Shown: in pieces, positions 36,600-43,638 of the stretch | Layout: the number at the start of each line of letters is the position of its first letter | Position numbering within the stretch: the stretch's first letter is position 1 | Assembly: GCA_028285545.1 (NCBI GenBank) | Contig: JANQPA010000077.1 | Span: forward strand, 173,705-237,704 | Direction of reading: 5' to 3' | Length of the DNA stretch: 64,000 nt | DNA from: Saprospiraceae bacterium | Lineage (GTDB): Bacteria; Bacteroidota; Bacteroidia; Chitinophagales; Saprospiraceae | The notes under the pieces: generated by a model | Databases searched by the model: none | Told to the model about the DNA's origin: nothing | The model's input: only the letters and a program-made list of their open reading frames with translations | Position numbers and translations under genes: made by a program

Positions 36600-37637
36600 A
36601 TGCGAAAAACAATTAAAAAAACAATGCGAATTTTGCTCATTCTCTTTCTTTCAATTTCGATTCCCGTAATTATTTGGTGGTTTTGGCCGGAGGGTACCCC
36701 TTCTATTAAATCAGATGGTTCAAAGGCGGAATCTTCCATTCAATATATTGAAATTGGAGGCCTTGAACAATGCATCCTGGTTCGATCTGCTAACATAAAT
36801 AACCCTATCATACTTTTTCTGCATGGTGGTCCGGGTATGCCCTTGATGTATCTCGCTCACGAATTTCAACGGCCGCTTGAAGAGTCATTTTCTGTGGTAC
36901 AATGGGATAGACGTGGGGCTGGCAAAACCTTTACCAGAAACCTTGCTTCCAAAGAAAGTATGAATGTCAGGCAATTGATAGACGATGCATATGAGTTAAT
37001 TGACATACTGCGGAACAGTTATCATAAGGACAAAATTGTTTTGGTTGGACATTCCTTCGGCACTTATTTGGGCAGCATAATGGTAAAAGAAAAACCCGAA
37101 CTTTTTGAAGCATATATAAGCATTGGCCAGGTGGTCGATGAAAAAAAAGCCAGGGTCTTACAAAAAGATTTTATACGAAAAAAGGCCTTAAAATATGACA
37201 GGAGAGACATTATTGAAAGTATGGAAAATAAGGAAGGAATTAGCCTTGAAAACTGGTTGTTTGAATTTGGCGGGGAGTTAAAGGACAGCAAATCGTTTTT
37301 ACCCTTATTATGGTCTGGTTTGAAAGCTCCGGAATATACCTTAAAAGATGCCCTTAATGTCGGCAAAGGTTCTTCTTTCAGCTCTTATCATATGAAATAT
37401 AATGTGTTGGAAAATAGTATATATGAAGAAATCCGGGATTATTCGGTTCCAGTTTATTTTCTGGTTGGAAGATCTGACTACACTACTCCACACCATCTGA
37501 TAGTAGAATATTTTAATTTGATTAATGCTCCGCACAAGGAATTGATCTATTTTGAAAATTCTGCCCATTTTCCTTTCTATGAAGAGCCTGAAAAATTCTC
37601 TAGAACCCTAAAAAAAATACTATTGCAAGAGACTTGA
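36600..37637 (+). CDS. Alpha/beta hydrolase, proline-iminopeptidase-like, membrane-anchored
   Basis: A 345-residue hydrolase with an N-terminal membrane helix (about 9-28). The fold markers are clear: HGGPGMP oxyanion region (75-81), QWDRRGAGKT (101-110), nucleophile Ser152 in GHSFGT, a late Asp in GRSDYTTP (about 293) and His in NSAHFPF (about 323). This pattern is typical of the S33 prolyl aminopeptidase-like group. The substrate is not predictable. The N-terminal helix suggests periplasmic display. Confidence 0.85.
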   Translation: MRKTIKKTMRILLILFLSISIPVIIWWFWPEGTPSIKSDGSKAESSIQYIEIGGLEQCILVRSANINNPIILFLHGGPGMPLMYLAHEFQRPLEESFSVVQWDRRGAGKTFTRNLASKESMNVRQLIDDAYELIDILRNSYHKDKIVLVGHSFGTYLGSIMVKEKPELFEAYISIGQVVDEKKARVLQKDFIRKKALKYDRRDIIESMENKEGISLENWLFEFGGELKDSKSFLPLLWSGLKAPEYTLKDALNVGKGSSFSSYHMKYNVLENSIYEEIRDYSVPVYFLVGRSDYTTPHHLIVEYFNLINAPHKELIYFENSAHFPFYEEPEKFSRTLKKILLQET

Positions 37638-37728
37638 AAAAGGTACTATAAAGGTTATCAAACCCTGATCGTTTTATAAAGGATGCGTTACCTAAAGCTG
37701 AATAATCTACAACTGGCAACAAAATATT

Positions 37729-39414
37729 TTGATAATTATATCCTACAAAAATTTTTTGAGAGTCATGCAAATCATTGCTTTAGCAGTGGTTTTGCAACTT
37801 TTTATGCTGTTGGCCAACCAAGTGTTTAATCACAGTGATGCCATTAGTCCTACTAAAGTTTTCTATAAAAAAGGAGATCATCCTGGTTGGGCCGAAGTAG
37901 CACTTAAGGATGATGATTGGTCCGATACTCAACCGGAATCAAATGGAATATACTGGATAAGGGCTGAATTTGACCTGAGTAATCATCGCTTCCCGGATAG
38001 AAAGAAAGAATTGGTCATTTCTGTATTAGGTGCTTATGAAGTTTATTTTGAGGGAGTGTTTATCGGGAAAAATGGTCAGCTCAGCTCAAATGCCAGCGAA
38101 GAGACTCCGGGTTATTTAGACCAGAAGTTCATATTACCTGAATTTTCTTCTAAAAATGGAAAAAGAGTGCTTGCCTTGAGGATATCCAATCATTTAGGAA
38201 ATCCTGCCAAGCATCAAATTAGCCTTAGTATTGACAGTTATAATGAATTTTATAAATACGGTATTGTGCTCTCCTTATTGCTCTATACCCTTGCCGGAAT
38301 GTTCCTGACGGTGGCTCTTTATTATTCCTTTTTATTTTTTGTAAGCCGAAGAAGAATCGGATATCTCCTCTTCGGGGTATTTTGCCTGGTACTTTTTGCA
38401 CTTATTATTCAGACTTATTCGCGATATTACTGGCCTTACCTGTACCCACAATATAGTTCTTGGCTGATGATCTCTGGCATGCTTTCTTTATTGGCCGCCA
38501 TTTTGCTGCCTATATTTATTATTGATAACTTTCAACCACCGTGGAAGAATTGGATTATAGCAGTGTCCACTCTTGTAGTGGTAGTATCCTATTTAAAATT
38601 CAGTTTTGATGAATCGACTCCCTTGTTTTTTTCGGTTACAATTTCAACATTCCTTACTATTTGGGCGATCTTTAAAAAACGATCGGGGAGTTGGGAAGCA
38701 CTCACAGGCTTATTGATCTTTCTAACCGGAATGATGTATTTTGATCAGAGTATTTTTGTGGGTTTTGGCATTCTGGTAATGGCCAACCTGTTTTCCCTTG
38801 CGGTTATCCAAAAGAAAGAAAGAGGCGATTATGAAGCCTCCCTGCTGCGTTCAAGCCGATTGAAACTAGAATTGCTCAAAAAAAACCTGAAGCCTCATTT
38901 TTTGATGAATTCATTGACCAATATCATCTCCCTTATTGAGAATGAACCCAAAACCAGCATCCGACTTATAGAGGCATTGAGTGAAGAATTCTATTCCCTC
39001 AATGAAATGACTGATAAAAAGCTTGTTTCTTTACATCAGGAGCTTAAACTCTGCGATTCTCACTTAGAAGTGATGGGAATCCGAAATGACATAACCTATG
39101 AGTTCAGCAAAGAAGTTGACTCCATGAATATCATGCTCCCTCCGGCCACTCTGCACACCCTGGTAGAAAATGGGATCACCCACTGTAGGCCATTAGATGG
39201 TAAAGTAAAATTTGATCTGCTTATAAAGGAAAACAAGGCAATTACATTCATTCAAATGAAAGTGAAAGGAATCTTAAAAAAGGGGAAAGCTCCTAAAGCA
39301 GGAACAGGAATTTCTTACCTCCGTTCCAGGCTGGAAGAAAGTTTTCCGGGCCAATGGAAGTTGGAATACGGGAAGCTGGATGAGCACACCTGGTATACAA
39401 ATATTGAGTTTTAA
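37729..39414 (+). CDS. LytS-type sensor histidine kinase with degenerate ATPase domain
   Basis: A 561-residue protein. An N-terminal helix (about 13-32) leads to a periplasmic jelly-roll-like sensor (about 40-170, YWIRAEFDLS pattern as in 7TMR-DISM receptors). Seven or so transmembrane helices (about 178-362) follow. The His_kinase segment has His390 in LKPHFLMNSLTNI. The N box is present (LVENGITHC), but the following strand reads MKVKGILKKGKA where a DxGxG box is expected, and only the late GTGISYLRSRL motif is kept. The kinase may therefore bind ATP poorly. It is followed by its LytTR partner after one base. An internal ATG at 37765 is an alternative start. Confidence 0.85.
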   Translation: MIIISYKNFLRVMQIIALAVVLQLFMLLANQVFNHSDAISPTKVFYKKGDHPGWAEVALKDDDWSDTQPESNGIYWIRAEFDLSNHRFPDRKKELVISVLGAYEVYFEGVFIGKNGQLSSNASEETPGYLDQKFILPEFSSKNGKRVLALRISNHLGNPAKHQISLSIDSYNEFYKYGIVLSLLLYTLAGMFLTVALYYSFLFFVSRRRIGYLLFGVFCLVLFALIIQTYSRYYWPYLYPQYSSWLMISGMLSLLAAILLPIFIIDNFQPPWKNWIIAVSTLVVVVSYLKFSFDESTPLFFSVTISTFLTIWAIFKKRSGSWEALTGLLIFLTGMMYFDQSIFVGFGILVMANLFSLAVIQKKERGDYEASLLRSSRLKLELLKKNLKPHFLMNSLTNIISLIENEPKTSIRLIEALSEEFYSLNEMTDKKLVSLHQELKLCDSHLEVMGIRNDITYEFSKEVDSMNIMLPPATLHTLVENGITHCRPLDGKVKFDLLIKENKAITFIQMKVKGILKKGKAPKAGTGISYLRSRLEESFPGQWKLEYGKLDEHTWYTNIEF

Positions 39415-39415
39415 G

Positions 39416-40120
39416 ATGAAAATATTGATTGTAGAAGACGAAATTCACATTGCCCGACATCTGTCGCAAACTATTTGCAGGATCTTGGATGAGGAGGCGG
39501 TAGTTCCTCATTTTTGTATTTCCCTGGATGAGGCCCTCCAATACATATCCAAAAATCACATTGACTTATTGATGCTCGATTTAAACCTAAACGGCAAAGA
39601 TGGTTTTGAAGTACTTAAAATACTGGTAGCGGAGCCCTTCCATGTGATCGTGGTATCTGCTCACATTGAAAAGGCCATTGAGGCTTTTGAATACGGGGTA
39701 CTCGATTTTGTTCCCAAGCCGTTTTCTGAAAAAAGACTCAGAAAATCTTTTGATCGTCTAACGGGAACAGAAAAAAAAGCCCCGTCCTATAAAATGAAAA
39801 ACTTTGTCATTAAAAAGAAGAATAAACTGGCCTTGATCAAGGAGGAAGACGTTCTTTTTTTTGAGGCTTATGGGCATTATTCCAAAATACATTTACGCGA
39901 CAAGTCTTTTGAGGTCTACGACAAGCCCCTCATTGCCCTGGAGGCCTTACTGGATTCAAGATTCGAGCGAGTTCATAAATCTTACCTCATCCGCATGGCA
40001 GAAATCAAAAACCTTGAAGTATTTCCGGGAGGAAAATATTATCTAGAATTGTCAAATGGCGCTAAAGTCAAATTGGGTAGAGACAAATACAAGTATATTA
40101 AGGAAAGGTGGATTGGATGA
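39416..40120 (+). CDS. LytTR-family response regulator
   Basis: A 234-residue regulator. The start codon at 39416 directly follows the kinase stop. An upstream in-frame ATG (39380) lies inside the kinase gene and is unlikely. The receiver (about 1-118) has VEDE near the start, Asp55 in LLMLDLNLNG and Lys in VPKPF. The LytTR domain (about 130-232) shows VLFFEAYGHYSKIHL, FERVHKSYLIR and VKLGRDKYKYI. It forms a two-component pair with the preceding kinase. The target is unknown. Confidence 0.92.
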   Translation: MKILIVEDEIHIARHLSQTICRILDEEAVVPHFCISLDEALQYISKNHIDLLMLDLNLNGKDGFEVLKILVAEPFHVIVVSAHIEKAIEAFEYGVLDFVPKPFSEKRLRKSFDRLTGTEKKAPSYKMKNFVIKKKNKLALIKEEDVLFFEAYGHYSKIHLRDKSFEVYDKPLIALEALLDSRFERVHKSYLIRMAEIKNLEVFPGGKYYLELSNGAKVKLGRDKYKYIKERWIG

Positions 40121-40140
40121 ATAGGAAGGGGGATGGGCGT

Positions 40141-42417
40141 TCAGCCTAAACCTGCTTCAATTAAGTGCTCCAAAATTGCCACATCTTCTTTCCATTTTTT
40201 GAGCGCCTGCTCGTAAGCTGCCTGTGTTTTGATAAGCCTCAGGGTGTGCGGGCTGCCTTTTCTGATCGTTTCCATTTTCAAGTCTATCTGAACACTTTTG
40301 ACAGCCCATTCCATTTCGGTTCGGTAAGACTGATTTCGCTGGTAGTCAAACACCTGTTGAGTGGGGGAACTGAGGAAAGGGCGGAGGGTCTCCCAAATTT
40401 TCTGGTTACTGGATGACTCAGGCGTCTTTCTTGCCCAATCGGATGGGGGAGAAGGTTTAACTGCCGTACGGGCCTTTAGATCCTGAAGGCAAGCTTCATA
40501 TATAGCCCGGGCTAGCTCACTGCCGTGGTACTTCCCGGAAAGCAAAATGGGGACCAGAATCTGGGTAACATACTTTCGTGGCATTGGACTAGTGATGCGC
40601 TCCAATACACCCTTTATCCAATCCGGATATGTTTCGGTTTCGGAACTTAGCGCCAAAACGTTTTCGACAGTGGCTACCACCGCCTCTTTACGGCTTGACC
40701 TATCACCTCTATAGTAATAGGAGGGTTCCTTCAATTGATGAAGTTGGACACTGCTCAGGTAATCGGGTAGTTGCTGGATATGGTGCAGGGTGAAAGGTTC
40801 CAAAGCGACCGAGCCCAACTCCTTCAAAGCCTTTAGAACGTCTGACAAATGGCGGACCACAAAAACATCATCCGTGTTAGCTGTATTTTGGAATATAGGG
40901 TGAAAGACAGGCGGACTGAAGCTTTGCAGTAAAGCCAGCCAGCTGTTTATCTTTATCTTCTCAAAAACAGCCACCAGCAAGGCCTCTCCATTTAGTTTCA
41001 AAAAGGCTGCATCTCCGAGTCGGGCAAAGGCGTCGGCCACCACACTGAAATCAACAGATTCGTACCTTTTTTCTTCCTCAACGGCCTCCACCTTAAGGCT
41101 GGCAAGCAGTTGCCTGGTATATTCCTGGGGGTTAAGCACAGCATCGTTCCAATGCTGCAGGTAATACTCCAGCCATTGCAGCCTTACCGGAACGGAAAGA
41201 CTCTCCAACAGCCTGGCATGGTGTTTTTTTGGCCACAGAATCAAGGCGCCGTAATGATACCAATATTCAATAGTCATACCTGCATTGCCGGTATATCCTT
41301 CTTCCTCTTGTTCAACGGGTTTTCCTTTACCCAATTCGAGTTCAGAGAGAATATTCTCTTCCCGGATAAGTGCTTCTCCCAGGCCAGGCGCTTCCTCGTC
41401 AGCCCAATGTTCAATGGTAGTGTATTCCTCATAAACTTCTCCCAGAGTCCCTTCACTGGGTTCTTCCTCTTCATAGTAAGGGCGGCGGCCGTAACCGTAA
41501 TAGTAGTCGACCCCTTCTAATTCTCCCATCTTGTAATGCGTGACCAAGCCCAATCTGGCAAAATAGCCTGCCGCTTCAGCAGCTTCCATGAGCGCTTCGG
41601 CTCGGGGTCGGTCGTGATGTTTTAAATGAGCCAACGAAAAATTGGCAGGCGTATATTGATGTCCCAGCAAGACAGCCTTTGGCCAATACTCCATGGATTT
41701 GGCCATCGATTGGAACAATTCAGCCATTTTCCTGGCCTGGCTCATGAAATTCGGCCCACCCATTTTTTTAGCGTCTCCAGATTGCATAAGGTTGTAAACC
41801 AAGCAAACCCTGTAGCCCGTGGTGACCGGCTTTATTTCGTGTTCACAATCGGCAAAGAAGGCGATATAGGGTATTTTGTAACTACTTGCAGCTGACGACA
41901 TGCCTATGGTTTCTTCTCTACCGTCAAAACGAATGGTTAGTTCTCCTCCGGTATGGGGGGAAGGCAGGCCGACCACCAATGTGGCAAACATGCCCTTCTC
42001 CTTCTCCGAGTCCTTGTGGGGCAGAAAAAAATCACCCGGCTCATAAATCAGCATTTTATACAAGGAAGCGGTTACAGGCTGCTTTTCAATCCCCAGTCCC
42101 TTTTTCACCGCTTTAATAATCTTGTTGATGTTTTTTTCCCAGTCCTTATTGCCGAACGACATCTGGCCGGCGTCAATTTCCCAGGCGCTCCGGACAGAAG
42201 TATCGGTAATGGTCTGGTGGCCCTTTCCAAACGGTGCCTTTTTGGCTATCTTGATGATCTCCTTTATCTGGATTGGATTCAGGGGCAACCCTATTTCGCC
42301 AACACCTTCCAATTGCAGGCCGGGATGGGTGAAATTCTTGATCCCCGAGCTTACAAAAGACCCATTTCCCTCAATTGTATTCAATAGGTTAAGCAGTTGT
42401 TTATCCAGGTTTTTCAT
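40141..42417 (-). CDS. 2OG-Fe(II) oxygenase with long helical C-terminal extension
   Basis: A 758-residue cytoplasmic protein. Residues about 110-215 form the catalytic double-stranded beta helix with the iron ligands His134 and Asp136 (FLPHKDSEKE) and His193 (DCEHEIKPV). Arg203 (GYRVCL) is placed to bind 2-oxoglutarate. The remaining 540 residues are helical, with an acidic tract (EEEEPSEGTLGEVYEEY) around 320. The extension is far longer than the usual 200-300 residues of prolyl-hydroxylase-like members and suggests a protein substrate. Its start overlaps the end of a broken small gene (ATGA), evidence of a former operon. Confidence 0.85.
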   Translation of the reverse strand: MKNLDKQLLNLLNTIEGNGSFVSSGIKNFTHPGLQLEGVGEIGLPLNPIQIKEIIKIAKKAPFGKGHQTITDTSVRSAWEIDAGQMSFGNKDWEKNINKIIKAVKKGLGIEKQPVTASLYKMLIYEPGDFFLPHKDSEKEKGMFATLVVGLPSPHTGGELTIRFDGREETIGMSSAASSYKIPYIAFFADCEHEIKPVTTGYRVCLVYNLMQSGDAKKMGGPNFMSQARKMAELFQSMAKSMEYWPKAVLLGHQYTPANFSLAHLKHHDRPRAEALMEAAEAAGYFARLGLVTHYKMGELEGVDYYYGYGRRPYYEEEEPSEGTLGEVYEEYTTIEHWADEEAPGLGEALIREENILSELELGKGKPVEQEEEGYTGNAGMTIEYWYHYGALILWPKKHHARLLESLSVPVRLQWLEYYLQHWNDAVLNPQEYTRQLLASLKVEAVEEEKRYESVDFSVVADAFARLGDAAFLKLNGEALLVAVFEKIKINSWLALLQSFSPPVFHPIFQNTANTDDVFVVRHLSDVLKALKELGSVALEPFTLHHIQQLPDYLSSVQLHQLKEPSYYYRGDRSSRKEAVVATVENVLALSSETETYPDWIKGVLERITSPMPRKYVTQILVPILLSGKYHGSELARAIYEACLQDLKARTAVKPSPPSDWARKTPESSSNQKIWETLRPFLSSPTQQVFDYQRNQSYRTEMEWAVKSVQIDLKMETIRKGSPHTLRLIKTQAAYEQALKKWKEDVAILEHLIEAGLG

Positions 42418-42644
42418 CGTCTTGAATTGATCGTTTGTAAAAGCACCTTGCTCAATCGCCAGGAATGGCAGATGTAGGTATCAGGCAATTGATACAAAGT
42501 AAGGCTGTCCCACTCCACTTCCACCGTGCCTGCTTCCAGGAGTAATTCCTGGACTCTCCCTTACCAGCCTGCTGTGGAAATGCCTGTTTCTTCATTTTGT
42601 AGCCCTACTCTAACTTGTACCGTTTGGCCAATGCTGAATCCCAT
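42414..42644 (-). pseudogene. Small gene upstream of the oxygenase with an in-frame stop
   Basis: A 77-codon frame starting MGFSIGQTVQVRVG runs to a TGA that overlaps the oxygenase ATG. It is interrupted at codon 28 by TAA (42561-42563, in ISTAGW*GRVQEL). Downstream sequence (TVEVEWDSLTLYQLP) keeps the look of a small SH3-like domain. From similar proteins I expect GWQGR here, so a single CAA-to-TAA change would explain the break. The overlap suggests that the pair was once translationally coupled. A sequencing error is possible. Confidence 0.6.
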
Positions 42645-42691
42645 GTTGTGAGTTTAAGGATGAGAGATAAAGATAAACCCTCATAGAGTCT

Positions 42692-43335
42692 TTGGCAAGT
42701 TTATTTTCAGAAGAGTATCTTCCACATAGCGGGCTATCAGCCCCTTCCCTATTGGATTATAACCAATTTCAAGTTTTGGAAAAGCCTACTCCGTTTGAAC
42801 GACAGAGTAAAAAGATTGGAAGGAATGCTCTTTGCCCTTGTGGAAGCGGCAAAAAATTTTATGCTTTTGAACCTTCCGCCGATGCCTCCAGGGGCGTGTT
42901 GCGCAGCAAAAACTTTGAAGGGGCAGACACCATCAAAAAGCTGTTGGATGATCAGAAATTGCAGGAGCAACTCAAAGACCAGGTCATCCTAATAGATGAA
43001 GCCGGGATGGTCGGCACGCAAACCATGAATGGTATTTTTGAGATCGCCATAAAGCAAAATGCCAGAGTCATCCTTTCTGGCGATTGGAAGCAGCATAACT
43101 CAGTGGAGGCCGGAGATGCTATACGCCTCCTGGAGCAGCACACCTAGCTGCTGGTCGAGCAATCACGGCGGCGATCCGGGGTAAGCTGAAGAAGGAAGGC
43201 CTCGTCGACAAGAAAGAGTACACCTTCAACGTCTTGCGAAATCTTTCCTACACAGATGCGGAAAAACAGGACCATCTGAATTATTAGCCTGGTATGGCGA
43301 TCCAGTTTCACAAATCTCACAAGGGGCTCAAGGCT
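42692..43335 (+). pseudogene. Chimeric wreck: SEC-C motif fragment joined to TrwC/TraI-type relaxase-helicase
   Basis: An open stretch of 151 codons (to 43147) has two unrelated parts. Residues about 1-56 end in GRNALCPCGSGKKF, the SEC-C zinc-binding motif. From about residue 57, EPSADASRGVLR, DQVILIDEAGMVG and ARVILSGDWKQHNSVEAGDA match the helicase core (Walker B DEAG) of conjugative MobF relaxases. After the stop, further relaxase-like sequence is readable (KLKKEGLVD, YTFNVLRNLSYTDAEKQDHLNY, IQFHKSHKGLKAG) with stops. No relaxase N-terminus or Walker A remains. It is evidence of past conjugative DNA. Confidence 0.8.
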
Positions 43336-43455
43336 GGGAAGATAGATGAATCCGACTGACAGACTGCCGACGTTGCGGATGATTGGTACACGAACTGGGG
43401 AACTTACCTATCGTTATCAGCCTTATGGGAATATTGCTTTGCGCTTTGACTACAA
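43336..43455 (+). pseudogene. DUF5916 debris with internal deletion
   Basis: About 60 bases (43336-43395) are nearly identical to the intact DUF5916 gene around 10522-10582 (GKIDES, then TADVADDWYTN in translation), with TGG changed to TGA. The sequence then jumps to bases matching 12347-12404 (GELTYRYQPYGNIALRFD). About 1.8 kb between the two parts is missing. It directly abuts the relaxase remnant. Confidence 0.85.
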
Positions 43456-43465
43456 ACTATTTATC

Positions 43466-43502
43466 TGTTCATTCCTGAACAATAAGTGTTCATTTTTAAA
43501 CA
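43466..43502. promoter_or_regulatory. Two tandem palindromes, predicted activator sites for sigma-54 promoter
   Basis: TGTTCA-TTCC-TGAACA (43466-43481) is a perfect 16-bp palindrome. TGTTCA-TTTT-TAAACA (43487-43502) repeats it with one change. The starts are 21 bp apart, about two helical turns. They end 64 bp before the predicted -24 element, the right range for enhancer-binding activators of the NtrC class. Confidence 0.7.
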
Positions 43503-43565
43503 GATATTTTTCAAAATAGCTCATTATTTCTATCACAAAACACTAACGATCAACACCTTGTCTCT

Positions 43566-43581
43566 TTGGCACTATTTTTGT
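43566..43581 (+). promoter_or_regulatory. Predicted sigma-54 (-24/-12) promoter of the ABC permease
   Basis: TTGGCAC, five bases, then TTGT matches the sigma-54 consensus YTGGCACGN4TTGCW except for T in place of C at the last -12 position. GG and the -12 G are correctly spaced. It lies 57 bp upstream of the permease start and downstream of two palindromes. Confidence 0.75.
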
Positions 43582-43638
43582 CTTTTCTTAAAAAACTTCC
43601 ATATTTATTTAAAATTGGATTAAATCGCGCCTGAGATT

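Noticed and set aside
43558..43580. Housekeeping promoter (TTG with TATTTTTG) before the ABC permease
   Set aside because: The TTG-to-TA spacing is only 12 bases, whereas the same bases fit sigma-54 spacing exactly.
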